NCBI GenBank assembly: GCA_002840285.1
Contig: PHAE01000011.1
Location: 1 to 60,641 of the forward strand
Source: Firmicutes bacterium HGW-Firmicutes-11
GTDB lineage: Bacteria > Bacillota > Clostridia > Peptostreptococcales > Anaerovoracaceae
Direction of reading: 5' to 3'
DNA length: 60,641 nt
Made by a program: the position numbers and the translations under genes. Numbering within the stretch: position 1 is the first letter of the stretch; each line of letters opens with the position of its first letter. Shown piece after piece: positions 1-8,861 of the stretch. The notes under the pieces are model-generated. The model ran no database searches, was not told where the DNA came from, and saw only the letters and a program-made list of their open reading frames with translations.

Positions 1-225
1 TCGGTGAGTGGCTTAATTAGTATATCGCTTTCGCCCTCTTACTGTCAAGTCCTTTTTCTTCTGCCTGCGGCCTATTTTTCCCTGTGTTTCCACTGGTTTT
101 GCCTGTTGTCGTGGGCGACAGCTTTATCAGAATAGCATTCCCCTTATCCCCTGTCAACACCTTTTTGCGAAATCTTGCATAAGAATTTTGAAGGAGAAAG
201 AGTTTCCTCTTATTATTCCATTTTC
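1..225. other. Window-edge non-coding stretch
   Basis: No coding region could be supported here. An 84-codon open frame on the minus strand has no recognisable domain and no good ribosome site. The stretch is T- and C-rich and is followed directly by the nhaC promoter. It may be the 3' flank of a gene lying outside the window. Confidence 0.4.
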
Positions 226-255
226 TTGACAGTTTCAAACAAAAAGCGCTATAAT
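226..255 (+). promoter_or_regulatory. Sigma-A promoter of nhaC
   Basis: TTGACA at 226-231 and TATAAT at 250-255 are perfect consensus hexamers with an 18-base spacer. Transcription would start near 262, giving a leader of about 97 nt before the nhaC ATG. Confidence 0.85.
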
Positions 256-263
256 AAATGTAC

Positions 264-303
264 GCGATCACTTATGCATGTGTGCATGTCACACAGTGGT
301 CGC
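264..303 (+). promoter_or_regulatory. Stem-loop at the 5' end of the nhaC leader
   Basis: GCGATCACT (264-272) pairs with AGTGGTCGC (295-303) through nine pairs, one of them G-U. The loop holds a second small palindrome (ATGCA...TGCAT). The stem would begin two or three bases from the predicted transcript start. I could not match it to a named riboswitch class, so a role in RNA stability or ion-responsive control is only inferred. Confidence 0.5.
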
Positions 304-358
304 AGCGATTCTATTCCTTTTCTTAAATTATTTCTTTATTTCTAAAGGAGGAACAAAA

Positions 359-1801
359 ATGGGTAGAAAGATCCCAATGTGGCAGGTACTGATCGTAATG
401 GTCGTAATGCTTGCTTTGCTTTACTATGAGATCATGGTGAGCAACAGCGGCGAAGCCCACATCGCACTACTGGTCGCCGCCGTTTTCGCAACCATCGTGG
501 CGATCGCCAACGGTTGGAAGTGGAATTATCTTGAAAAAGGTATCCTGGCAGCCATCAACCGTTCTATGCAAGCAATCTTAATTCTTTTAACTGTTGGTCT
601 TCTTATTGGCTCCTGGATCGCAGGCGGCGTCGTTCCGACCATGATCTATTACGGTCTCATGGTCCTCAACCCCGGTATCTTCCTGGTTGCCGGATGTATC
701 CTCTGCTGTATCGTTTCTCTTGCAACCGGTAGTTCCTGGACGACAGCCGGAACCATCGGCGTTGCTTTGATCGGTGTCGGCATGGGTCTTGGCATCAACC
801 CGGCTATGACCGCAGGCGCCATCATCTCCGGCGCTTATTTCGGAGACAAAATGTCACCTCTCTCCGATACCACAAACCTTGCGCCTGCCATTGCAGGTTC
901 TACTCTCTTTGAGCACATCCGTCACATGGTATGGACCGTCACTCCTTCTCTCATCATTGCATTGATTGCGTTTACTGTTATGGGTATGGGCCATGCAGGA
1001 CAAAATGTTGACATGAGTGGCGTTACTACTTTGATGGACGGCATCGCAGCAGAATTTTGGATCTCACCGATCCTCTTCATTCCACCAATTTTCGTTATCG
1101 TGATGGTTGCCCTTCGCCTCCCGGCGCTACCAGCTCTGATCGGTGGCGTGACCTTGGGCGTTATCGCCATGGCGATGCAGGGCGTTTCCCCGCTCGACTG
1201 GGGCCCGACACTGAACTGGGGCTATGAATCTGTCAGCGAGATCCCCGAAGTCTACGACCTGCTCTCCAGAGGCGGTATGCAGAACATGATGTGGACCATT
1301 TCTCTAGTTATCACAGCCATGGTCTTCGGTGGCGTCATGGATGCTTCCGAACAGTTGAAGACGTTGGCGCACGCCGTCATGAAGGGCGCCAAGAACGTGG
1401 GCACCACTGCACTGGTAGCGATCCTCACCTGTATCTTCATCAACATCGTAGCTTGCGACCAGTATCTGGCCATCATTCTTCCCGGAAGAATGTACAAGGA
1501 AGCATTTGAAGACAGAAGACTCAAGCACAAGAACCTGTCCCGTATTCTGGAAGACGCTGGCACGATGACCTCGAGCCTCGTTCCCTGGAATACCTGCGGC
1601 GCCACAATGAGCACATTCCTCGGCGTTCCGACACTTACCTACATCCCGTATGCGGTTTTGAACTGGGTGAACCCCATCGTATCTGCATTCTATGGATTTA
1701 CCGGAATTTCCATGGAAAAGATGACCGATCACGAGTATGAGCAAGTCATGGAGCAGAGAGCTCTTGATCACGAACTCGCTATGAAAGCATTGGAAAAATA
1801 A
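359..1801 (+). CDS. nhaC: NhaC-family Na+/H+ antiporter
   Basis: Multi-pass inner-membrane protein of 480 residues, expected to exchange Na+ (or another small cation or organic acid) for protons and so support pH and sodium homeostasis. It has about a dozen hydrophobic segments and the NhaC signature GDKMSPLSDTTNLAPA near residues 161-176, preceded by the TGSSWTTAGT stretch. The frame stays open upstream to an ATG at 278. The start at 359 is chosen because a perfect AAAGGAGG lies at 344-351 and the protein then begins with a short cytoplasmic tail before the first membrane helix. The gene is monocistronic, with its own consensus promoter and a strong terminator. NhaC relatives also include malate/lactate antiporters, so the substrate is not settled. 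Confidence 0.9.
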   Translation: MGRKIPMWQVLIVMVVMLALLYYEIMVSNSGEAHIALLVAAVFATIVAIANGWKWNYLEKGILAAINRSMQAILILLTVGLLIGSWIAGGVVPTMIYYGLMVLNPGIFLVAGCILCCIVSLATGSSWTTAGTIGVALIGVGMGLGINPAMTAGAIISGAYFGDKMSPLSDTTNLAPAIAGSTLFEHIRHMVWTVTPSLIIALIAFTVMGMGHAGQNVDMSGVTTLMDGIAAEFWISPILFIPPIFVIVMVALRLPALPALIGGVTLGVIAMAMQGVSPLDWGPTLNWGYESVSEIPEVYDLLSRGGMQNMMWTISLVITAMVFGGVMDASEQLKTLAHAVMKGAKNVGTTALVAILTCIFINIVACDQYLAIILPGRMYKEAFEDRRLKHKNLSRILEDAGTMTSSLVPWNTCGATMSTFLGVPTLTYIPYAVLNWVNPIVSAFYGFTGISMEKMTDHEYEQVMEQRALDHELAMKALEK

Positions 1802-1823
1802 GGTCGATCGAATCAAACGCAAC

Positions 1824-1851
1824 AAAAGGAGCGGCAAAAGCCGCTCCTTTT
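1824..1851. terminator. Bidirectional terminator between nhaC and addA
   Basis: A perfect 12-bp stem (AAAAGGAGCGGC / GCCGCTCCTTTT) with a four-base AAAA loop, A-rich on one side and T-rich on the other. It sits between two convergent genes and can serve both nhaC (plus) and addA (minus). Confidence 0.85.
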
Positions 1852-1883
1852 ACTTATTGCATCGTTGTACGATTATAAATAGA

Positions 1884-4800
1884 TCACAGTCGTATTTCTT
1901 TGTCCAAAGAAAAGAGATACAAATACATCTCATCGACTTTAATGCCGCGGATCTCTTCCAGCGCATCACGATAAAGAGCAAGCTGCGGTCGATATGTGCC
2001 GGCGATCCGTTCCAGGCTTTCTTGTCGATCATCCAGGTAGTTGGACTTGTAGTCCAAAAGGGCACACCCTTGTTCGTCTTCCAAATAGCAGTCGATGATC
2101 CCCTGAACGATCACTTCCTCTGTACTCATGGAATGAGCCATTGTAAAAGGGATCTCCCGTTGGAGCTTCTTCGCCTTTCGGGCTCTTTCCCCGATCGGCG
2201 AGCGAAAAAATGCTAAAATCTTGTCCGGATCCACCAGGTTTGCTTCGTCTTCGGTCAGATAGCCATCTTCGACCATTTGTTTCATCTCTGCGACGATTCG
2301 GCCATCCTCTACGATCGTTGATTGAAAAGGGATCCTCTCCATCACCCGATGATAAGCGTTTCCTTTATCTATGCCCAAAGTCGATTCGTTGCCGGCACCT
2401 TTACGTATGGGGCGGAGGTACGTACTTGCTTCGACATCCGGCTTCTCCTGCGCGGTCTTGCTCAACTCAGTCACACTATATTTGGATTTGGTGACCAGGG
2501 CTTGCGGATAAGGGTAGGACCATTCGAGACGACTGCTTACCAGTTCTTTCGTATTATCGTCCACCTCAAATCCGCCGATGAATTCCTTTTGCAGCATACG
2601 CTTTGATTCTTGCCTCGCAGACCATCCTTCTCCAAGCGATGCACGGTCATGCCGCGTCAGTTCGACTGAAGGAACGTCAACAAGCACCGGCAATAACAAT
2701 TCCAGATAGGAATTCCCTCCGCTGTAAACCCATTTTCTTTTCATTCTGGCTGTGTTCAACGCTTCATCGATGTTTGCCACACTTCCCATCAGGATCAGCC
2801 GATCCATCGCTCTGGTCAAAGATACATAGAGAATTCGTATTTCCTCCGCCATGTCCTCTCTGGCCTTTCGTGTTTCGATCGCATTCTGAAGCAGTGTCCT
2901 GGAATAAAACCCGTGCTTTCTGTCGATCCGTTTCAATCCATATCCGAGGTCCTTATGACAGACAAGCTCTTTTCCCTTTTCTCTGTGAAAGGATCGGCCA
3001 AGATTGGATGCGATCACAACTGGATACTCTAATCCCTTGCTCTTGTGAACCGTCATGATGCGAACCACGTCATCGCTTTCCCCCAGAAGCTTGACCGGCG
3101 GTGTCACTAGCTTTCCCTTTTTCATTGCCTCGATGTATTGAATGAATCCAAAGAGTCCCTTCCCTTGCGTACTCTCGAAGGTGGCGGCCTTGTCGGCAAG
3201 TGCCCTTAGGTTTGCCTGTCGTTGCAGGCCTCCAGGCAGTGCTCCTGTATAGATGTAGTATCTGGTCTCCGTCAACAGCTGCCATATGAACTCCGCAAGA
3301 GGCAGTGTCCGCTGTAGCTTTCGCCAATGCTGCACCTGCTCAAAGAAGGCAGCACACTTGATTCGCAGTTCAGATTTCGGTCCTTCCACTGCATAGGCCG
3401 ATAGCGCTGAGAAAAATGACCCTCTACGATACTCTGCCCGCACCATCGCCAAATCTTCGATCGTGAAGTGAAAGATCGGTGACCGCAGCAAGCTAAGCAA
3501 AGGTATGTCCTGCTTTCGGTTGTCGATGATACACAGAAGGTTCAAAAAAACGGAAACTTCGAGTGTGTCAAAAAAGCCATCTCCCAGATCCATATAGACA
3601 GGAATGCCTTCTCTCTCCAGGATGTCGGAATACACATCTGCTACGCCGGAAGCGCTCCGAAGAAGAATGACGATATCCCGATATCGCAGCGTTCGTTCCG
3701 TTTCAGCTTTGCTGTCATAGATCGGTGATCCGATCAACTCGCCGATTCGTTTTGCGACGGCAAAGGCCTCCAATTCAGCCTTTTTCAGGTCACGAACCTC
3801 ATCGGTCAGATCATCCTCGTCCCGGATTTTGTGTTCCACCAGGTGCAGTTCTACCGGATGGTTCAGCGGGCCTTCGTACTTGACGCCCTGATACAATGCA
3901 GCGTCGTTGTCGTACTCCATGCCTGCTGTTTTCTGATTCATGATCTGCTCAAACACATGGTTGATCAGATGGATGATCCTGCCTTTGCTACGAAAATTCT
4001 GATTCAGATCCAGCTTGATCTCATCCGGATCGTCACCCCGACGGCATGCTTCATACTTCTTTAGAAAAATCTCCGGTTCTGCCAGTCGGAATTTGTAGAT
4101 GCTCTGCTTCACATCACCTACCATAAACACATTGTCCTTGCGCCGAATTTTATTGATGATGCTTTCCTGTACCAGGTTGCTGTCCTGGTATTCGTCGATG
4201 AAAATATATCGAAACTTGTCACGATACTCGCTGGCGGCCTCTTCTATGGAAAGGATCGCAAAGGCATAGTGTTCGATGTCTGAAAAGTCGATCATTCCCT
4301 TCTGTTGTTTGCGAGTTCGATACTGCTGGTCGAAGGCGGTGGTCAGACGACAGAGGGTCATCGCCTCTGCCTGTGTCGCTTCGATTTCATCCAAGTATTC
4401 AGCCAGTGGCTTTGCGCAATACCGGTCCACCGATCGTTTGATTCCTTTTTTGGCGTCGTCTCTGAGTTTTTGTATTTCTTCTTTGCAATCATTGTACGAT
4501 CGTTGTTCCTCTTTCGACGCCCGGAACTGCTGCCAGGAAAAGTTCTTGAGCAACCCTGCCCAACCGTCGTACTCCCCTTGTAGCATCGATTGAATGCCGT
4601 TCAGGCCATCCATGTCGATCTTTGCCTTTGCTGCCAAGGTATCCACCCCCGCCTCGAGCAATCGCTCTTCGATTTGGCGGCAGGAAGCGATCGCGTTGAA
4701 AAGCTGCTCCTCGACGTCTGCACAAATTTCATAATAGATAGCGCTTTCCAGGAAAGCTTTTCCGCGGCGGATGAGTGGTTTTGCATTACAATTCAGCCAC

Positions 4801-5318
4801 TCCATCGGCAAAGGAAGGCTTTGTATGAACTGATGCAGATCCAGGATCATTTGTTTTGGAACGTCTTCGTTGCGGCCTTTGGAATAGGAATCAAGGAACT
4901 CGATGAAATCGGGCTTTGCTTCTTCGAATTCCTCAAGAAAGAGTTGCTCCACCGCTTCCTTTTGAAGTATGGTTTTTTGGACGTCGTCACAGATCATGAA
5001 ATTAGGCTCGATGGACAGGAGATGAAAATAGCGACGGACCACATCAAGTGCAAAGGAGTGAAAGGTACTGATGCTGGCTTTGTGTATCTTCCCGCTTTGC
5101 TCCGGCAATGCTGAAACGATCTTTTCCCGCATTTCCGATGCGGCAGCATTGGTAAAGGTCACTACCAGAACCTCTTCCAGTCCGGCACTTCCCTCCGCTA
5201 TTAGTTGCTTGATGCGCTCTACCAGGACGGCAGTTTTTCCCGAACCGGCGGCAGCAGATACGAGCAGGCTCTTGTCCCTGATTTCGATGGCGGCCTTCTG
5301 TTCCTTTGTCCATTCCAT
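1884..5318 (-). CDS. addA: ATP-dependent helicase/nuclease subunit A (AddA)
   Basis: UvrD-type superfamily 1 helicase fused to a RecB-like nuclease; in AddAB it processes double-strand ends for RecA loading. In 1144 residues I see Walker A AAAGSGKT (22-29), Walker B FIDEYQDSN (about 372), TVHKSKGLEYP (about 754), LYVSLTRAMDR (about 829), and the C-terminal nuclease signature GIID...DYKSN (about 1087) followed by RPQLALY. Catalytic Asp and Lys are therefore present. The start has AAAGGACG nine bases upstream. The normal partner addB is not adjacent: upstream is divergent gpmI, downstream convergent nhaC. The length is slightly below that of Bacillus AddA. The subunit identity is secure from the domain order; whether it works with a distant AddB cannot be seen. 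Confidence 0.93.
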   Translation of the reverse strand: MEWTKEQKAAIEIRDKSLLVSAAAGSGKTAVLVERIKQLIAEGSAGLEEVLVVTFTNAAASEMREKIVSALPEQSGKIHKASISTFHSFALDVVRRYFHLLSIEPNFMICDDVQKTILQKEAVEQLFLEEFEEAKPDFIEFLDSYSKGRNEDVPKQMILDLHQFIQSLPLPMEWLNCNAKPLIRRGKAFLESAIYYEICADVEEQLFNAIASCRQIEERLLEAGVDTLAAKAKIDMDGLNGIQSMLQGEYDGWAGLLKNFSWQQFRASKEEQRSYNDCKEEIQKLRDDAKKGIKRSVDRYCAKPLAEYLDEIEATQAEAMTLCRLTTAFDQQYRTRKQQKGMIDFSDIEHYAFAILSIEEAASEYRDKFRYIFIDEYQDSNLVQESIINKIRRKDNVFMVGDVKQSIYKFRLAEPEIFLKKYEACRRGDDPDEIKLDLNQNFRSKGRIIHLINHVFEQIMNQKTAGMEYDNDAALYQGVKYEGPLNHPVELHLVEHKIRDEDDLTDEVRDLKKAELEAFAVAKRIGELIGSPIYDSKAETERTLRYRDIVILLRSASGVADVYSDILEREGIPVYMDLGDGFFDTLEVSVFLNLLCIIDNRKQDIPLLSLLRSPIFHFTIEDLAMVRAEYRRGSFFSALSAYAVEGPKSELRIKCAAFFEQVQHWRKLQRTLPLAEFIWQLLTETRYYIYTGALPGGLQRQANLRALADKAATFESTQGKGLFGFIQYIEAMKKGKLVTPPVKLLGESDDVVRIMTVHKSKGLEYPVVIASNLGRSFHREKGKELVCHKDLGYGLKRIDRKHGFYSRTLLQNAIETRKAREDMAEEIRILYVSLTRAMDRLILMGSVANIDEALNTARMKRKWVYSGGNSYLELLLPVLVDVPSVELTRHDRASLGEGWSARQESKRMLQKEFIGGFEVDDNTKELVSSRLEWSYPYPQALVTKSKYSVTELSKTAQEKPDVEASTYLRPIRKGAGNESTLGIDKGNAYHRVMERIPFQSTIVEDGRIVAEMKQMVEDGYLTEDEANLVDPDKILAFFRSPIGERARKAKKLQREIPFTMAHSMSTEEVIVQGIIDCYLEDEQGCALLDYKSNYLDDRQESLERIAGTYRPQLALYRDALEEIRGIKVDEMYLYLFSLDKEIRL

Positions 5319-5359
5319 AGCTGAACGTCCTTTCCCGATCCCCTTTGTTCCTATGTATC

Positions 5360-5368
5360 ATTATAGCA
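5360..5368 (-). promoter_or_regulatory. Extended -10 promoter of addA
   Basis: Read on the minus strand the site is TGCTATAAT, a TG-n-TATAAT extended -10. No good -35 hexamer is visible 16-18 bases upstream, which is usual for extended -10 promoters. Start codon lies about 42 bases downstream. Confidence 0.65.
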
Positions 5369-5404
5369 AAAACACGCCCCAACGTATATTTTATTGCGCG
5401 TATT

Positions 5405-5413
5405 TGGTATAAT
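5405..5413 (+). promoter_or_regulatory. Extended -10 promoter of gpmI
   Basis: TGGTATAAT is an extended -10 with a perfect TATAAT at 5408-5413. The -35 region is weak. Predicted start near 5420 gives a leader of about 24 nt. It is back to back with the addA promoter. Confidence 0.7.
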
Positions 5414-5443
5414 GAAGCCACTTAACGAATGGGAGAACGAGCA

Positions 5444-6973
5444 ATGAATACGATGTTGATGATACTGGACGGGTTTGGTTCCAATCCAAGTGTTTATGGA
5501 AATGCCATCGCACAGGCAAGGACGCCGAATCTTGACCGACTCTTTTCGAACCATCCCCATACAACGATCCGTGCCTGCGGAATGGCCGTCGGGCTTCCGG
5601 AAGGACAAATGGGCAACTCAGAGGTCGGGCACCTCAATATCGGCGCAGGCCGCATCGTTTATCAGGAACTGACTCGAATCGACAAGGATATTGCCGATGG
5701 TGGTTTTTTCGAAAACACTGCATTGGTATCGGTCATGGACCACGTTGTTGTTCAAGATTCGTCCCTGCATCTGATGGGACTCCTCTCGGATGGAGGAGTG
5801 CACAGCCATATCGATCATCTGTTGGCCTTATTGTCGATGGCGAAAGCGAAGGGTCTGACCAAGGTTTTTGTCCATGCATTTCTGGATGGACGGGATGTCC
5901 CTCCCCGAAGCGCCGCTATCTTTTTTGAGCAGCTGGAAGCACACATGGATCGGTTGGGGATCGGCAGGATCGCAACGATATCCGGCCGCTACTATGCGAT
6001 GGATCGGGACAACCGTTGGGAACGGGTCCAAAAGGCTTATGACTCCCAGACTCTCGGTGTAGGCGAAATCGCAGACAATGCACTGCAAGCTCTGGAAATG
6101 GCGTACCTGCGAGGTGAGAATGACGAATTCGTTTTACCGACGGTTCTAAGCGACAGCAACGGTCCAGTCGCATCGATCAAAGACCATGACGGAGTCATTT
6201 TCTTCAATTTCCGTCCGGATCGATCCAGGGAACTATGCAGGTGCTATGTGGATCCAAAATTTTCCGGATTTCAGCGGCAGTCAATCGCTGATGATCTTCA
6301 TTTCGTCTGCCTGACACAATACGATTTGACCATGCCAAATGTTGAAGTCGCTTATCCGCCGCATAGTTTGAGCAATACCCTGGGAGAGTATCTTTCTCAA
6401 CTTGGATTTCGTCAGTTGCGAATTGCAGAAACAGAAAAATATGCTCATGTCACTTTTTTTTTCAATGGAGGCATCGAGTTTCCCAATCCTGGTGAAGACC
6501 GGGTGCTGGTCCCTTCCCCCAAGGTGGCGACCTATGATCTGAAACCAGAAATGAGCGCTTACGAGGTTACGGATGAAGTACTGAAGCGAATTTATGAAAG
6601 AAAGTACGATTTTATCGTTTTAAACTACGCCAATCCCGATATGGTAGGACATACCGGTATCATACCAGCAGCAGTCAAAGCCATCGAAACCTTGGATGTC
6701 TGTGTGGAGCGCGTGGCAAATGCAATCAAAGATACCGGCGGGCAGTTGATCATTACCGCTGATCATGGCAATGCAGATCAGATGCTGAACGAGGATGGCA
6801 GTGTCATGACGGCCCATTCTTTGAATCCGGTTCCCTTCCTTGTTATTGGAAAAGAGAACTACACTTTGTCAGATGGAGGCATTCTGGCCGATGTGGCTCC
6901 GACCTTGCTGGATCTGACGGGAGTGGCGCAGCCGCCGGAGATGACCGGGAGGAGTCTACTGATACGGGAATAA
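5444..6973 (+). CDS. gpmI: 2,3-bisphosphoglycerate-independent phosphoglycerate mutase
   Basis: Cytoplasmic glycolytic enzyme interconverting 3- and 2-phosphoglycerate, Mn2+-dependent, alkaline phosphatase superfamily. Length (509 residues) is standard. Visible hallmarks: ILDGFG with metal Asp9, catalytic Ser59 in MGNSEVGH, DGRDVPPRSA, GRYYAMDRDNRWERV, FFNFRPDRSRE, NYANPDMVGHTG and TADHGNADQM (about 439). An in-frame ATG at 5429 exists, but GGGAGA at 5431-5436 places the ribosome eight bases before 5444, and family proteins start right at the ILDG strand. The gene stands alone, not in the gap-pgk-tpi-gpmI-eno cluster often seen in Firmicutes. Confidence 0.95.
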   Translation: MNTMLMILDGFGSNPSVYGNAIAQARTPNLDRLFSNHPHTTIRACGMAVGLPEGQMGNSEVGHLNIGAGRIVYQELTRIDKDIADGGFFENTALVSVMDHVVVQDSSLHLMGLLSDGGVHSHIDHLLALLSMAKAKGLTKVFVHAFLDGRDVPPRSAAIFFEQLEAHMDRLGIGRIATISGRYYAMDRDNRWERVQKAYDSQTLGVGEIADNALQALEMAYLRGENDEFVLPTVLSDSNGPVASIKDHDGVIFFNFRPDRSRELCRCYVDPKFSGFQRQSIADDLHFVCLTQYDLTMPNVEVAYPPHSLSNTLGEYLSQLGFRQLRIAETEKYAHVTFFFNGGIEFPNPGEDRVLVPSPKVATYDLKPEMSAYEVTDEVLKRIYERKYDFIVLNYANPDMVGHTGIIPAAVKAIETLDVCVERVANAIKDTGGQLIITADHGNADQMLNEDGSVMTAHSLNPVPFLVIGKENYTLSDGGILADVAPTLLDLTGVAQPPEMTGRSLLIRE

Positions 6974-7110
6974 TGTGCTGATCTTGAGATCGTAAGATGT
7001 TGCAAGGGGTGCCGGCTCTGGCGGCGGAGCGTTGAGGAGATTGTTTGGATTCTCAAGCGAACCGATTCTGATGTTTCGGATAGAAATCAAGGTTTATATA
7101 CACCCAAAAA

Positions 7111-7150
7111 GAAGCGAGGTCCACACATATGCGGGACCTTCGCTTTTTTT
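7111..7150 (+). terminator. Terminator after gpmI
   Basis: AGCGAGGTCC (7113-7122) pairs with GGACCTTCGCT (7134-7144) with one bulge, followed by a run of T to 7150. The remaining 6974-7230 spacer shows no other feature. Confidence 0.75.
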
Positions 7151-7230
7151 GTTCGAAACATCACGAGGTGAGCTTCCGAGAATACACAATCTTCGAACGT
7201 GAAGATGCAGAGCCGGAACGCCTTGCAGCA

Positions 7231-8331
7231 CTATACTATAGCCGGATCAGTAGGAATCGACTCTGGCTCAATAAGAATCGACTCCGGACCAGCAGGCTCC
7301 GGTCGATTCGCAAAAATCTGTTTTATGAAAGCGAGCTGATCCTCCACTGCCCGCTCAAAATGGCTTCCTTTGTAGATATCGAAGTGACCGATCGGGTAGC
7401 GGATGACGGTTGCCTTGTCACCTAAGATCGCTACAACCTTTTTATACGAGTCTTTTGACACGATGGTGTCGTACTCGCAGACTTGGACCAAAACAGGGCA
7501 TCGTACTTTCGGCGCCATCTTCGGGGCATCCGGCCCGGGCCAAATCAGCAGACTTCTGGCGCAAATTCCATTGATGAAGGTTTTGGACCCGGCCATCAGA
7601 TCCCGGTACCCTTCGAGCGCTTCCGGTGCATTCATCATAGCGATGGTTCCCGGTTTGCCAACGATAGGAATGAGATGGGGTGTCAGTCGAAGTCTGGATC
7701 TTCCTTTGTCCCTTTGCATGTGCATAAAGAGTTTGAGAAAATAACCGATACCTTCCCGCTTGAAAATGATCCCATCATCCAATTTGTGGTTCAGGCTGGG
7801 ACACTGAGCGATGACGCCCGCTATCGTCGGGTCCTCAGATGCAGCATTGATCCCATATCTTCCTGTGGCAGAAGTGCTCCAGATCACGATCCGAGTGCTA
7901 TCGATCCGGCTGTTCGCCAAAGCGAATTCTATGACAGCACGAAGGTCTTCCTGTTGTTCGATCCCGTCATACAACTGTCTCGGACTCCCGGTGCTCTCTC
8001 CGAAGTAACGGTAGTCGAAGGTGATCACAGCCAGTCCGTTTTCTACAAAACGCAATGCATAAGGTTCCATTAAGACATCTTTTGTGCCGCCGAATCCGGT
8101 GTTCATAATAATGCAAGGAAACGGCCCCTGGTCCGCCGGCAAGTAGAGCCACGCACTGATCGTTTCCTTTTCCAGTTCTATGTTGACGGTCTGACGGCAA
8201 TCCGGCGCTTCCGAACCAAGGTCATCACCACCGATCGCTTCCGCTTCCAGAGTCAATGACGGGTGCAATATGATGAACAGCAGATAGCATATTACCAGTA
8301 TCAGCATGCCAAAAAAGATTTGTTCTCCCAT
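7231..8331 (-). CDS. Membrane-anchored alpha/beta hydrolase
   Basis: A 366-residue alpha/beta-fold hydrolase of the dienelactone hydrolase/X-Pro peptidase-like group. Residues 5-24 form one hydrophobic anchor, so the catalytic part is likely extracytoplasmic. The nucleophile turn is WSTSATG (Ser about 154), where relatives usually have WGTSFSG; Asp (VCEYD) and His (IGHFDIY) follow in the right order, so the triad looks complete although the first elbow glycine is Ser. The C-terminal 30 residues are a Pro/Glu-rich tail. It lies 11 bases after the adenosyltransferase gene, third in an operon with the FAD oxidoreductase. The ribosome site (AGGGATAG) is modest. Substrate unknown. Confidence 0.75.
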   Translation of the reverse strand: MGEQIFFGMLILVICYLLFIILHPSLTLEAEAIGGDDLGSEAPDCRQTVNIELEKETISAWLYLPADQGPFPCIIMNTGFGGTKDVLMEPYALRFVENGLAVITFDYRYFGESTGSPRQLYDGIEQQEDLRAVIEFALANSRIDSTRIVIWSTSATGRYGINAASEDPTIAGVIAQCPSLNHKLDDGIIFKREGIGYFLKLFMHMQRDKGRSRLRLTPHLIPIVGKPGTIAMMNAPEALEGYRDLMAGSKTFINGICARSLLIWPGPDAPKMAPKVRCPVLVQVCEYDTIVSKDSYKKVVAILGDKATVIRYPIGHFDIYKGSHFERAVEDQLAFIKQIFANRPEPAGPESILIEPESIPTDPAIV

Positions 8332-8342
8332 TTCTATCCCTG

Positions 8343-8861
8343 TTAATTCTCGATCCCGACGCGGGCTTCCACGCCGGCATTGTAATAGTGTTTGATCTCT
8401 TTCATTTCCGTCACCAGATCCGCACGATCCATAATTTCTTTTGGAGCGTATCTGCCGGTCAGGATCACCTCGGTCCCTTCGGGTTTCAGATCCAATAATG
8501 CCAAGACTTCTTCAACTTCGATCAACCCAAAATAGAGTGTCGTGTTGATCTCATCGAACACAACCATATCATATGACCCGGATACAAGGGCTTCCTTCAT
8601 TCGCGCCAAGCCTTGTTTTGCCTGGGCAAAATCCTTTTCCGAAGGCTTTCCCATTAGGAATTCGGGACTTCCGAATTGTTCCAGCGTAAGGTTCGGAAAA
8701 AACTCCGGGGCCTTCAATTCACTGTAATCCTGTCCCTTCATAAATTGTCCGAAAAACACTTTGTTGCCTGCGCAGAGACTGCGCAAAGTAATGCCCAGCG
8801 CCGCAGTCGTTTTCCCTTTTCCATTCCCTGTGTAGACTTGAATGTAACCCTTTGCGATCAT
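8343..8861 (-). CDS. cobO: Cob(I)alamin / cob(I)yrinic acid a,c-diamide adenosyltransferase
   Basis: Transfers the 5'-deoxyadenosyl group of ATP to reduced corrinoid, making the coenzyme B12 form. The 172-residue protein has the CobA/BtuR/CobO P-loop TGNGKGKTTA (11-20), VVFDEINTTL, LTGRYAP, and the C-terminal signature TEMKEIKHYYNAGVEAR ending in GIE. Its ATG overlaps the stop of the upstream FAD oxidoreductase by four bases, so the two are translationally coupled. No other cobalamin biosynthesis gene is nearby, which suggests corrinoid salvage rather than a complete de novo cluster. CobA, BtuR and CobO cannot be told apart on sequence alone. Confidence 0.9.
   Translation of the reverse strand: MIAKGYIQVYTGNGKGKTTAALGITLRSLCAGNKVFFGQFMKGQDYSELKAPEFFPNLTLEQFGSPEFLMGKPSEKDFAQAKQGLARMKEALVSGSYDMVVFDEINTTLYFGLIEVEEVLALLDLKPEGTEVILTGRYAPKEIMDRADLVTEMKEIKHYYNAGVEARVGIEN

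Noticed and set aside
17-271. 84-codon minus-strand frame at the window start
   Set aside because: No ribosome site, no family resemblance, and it overlaps the consensus nhaC promoter.
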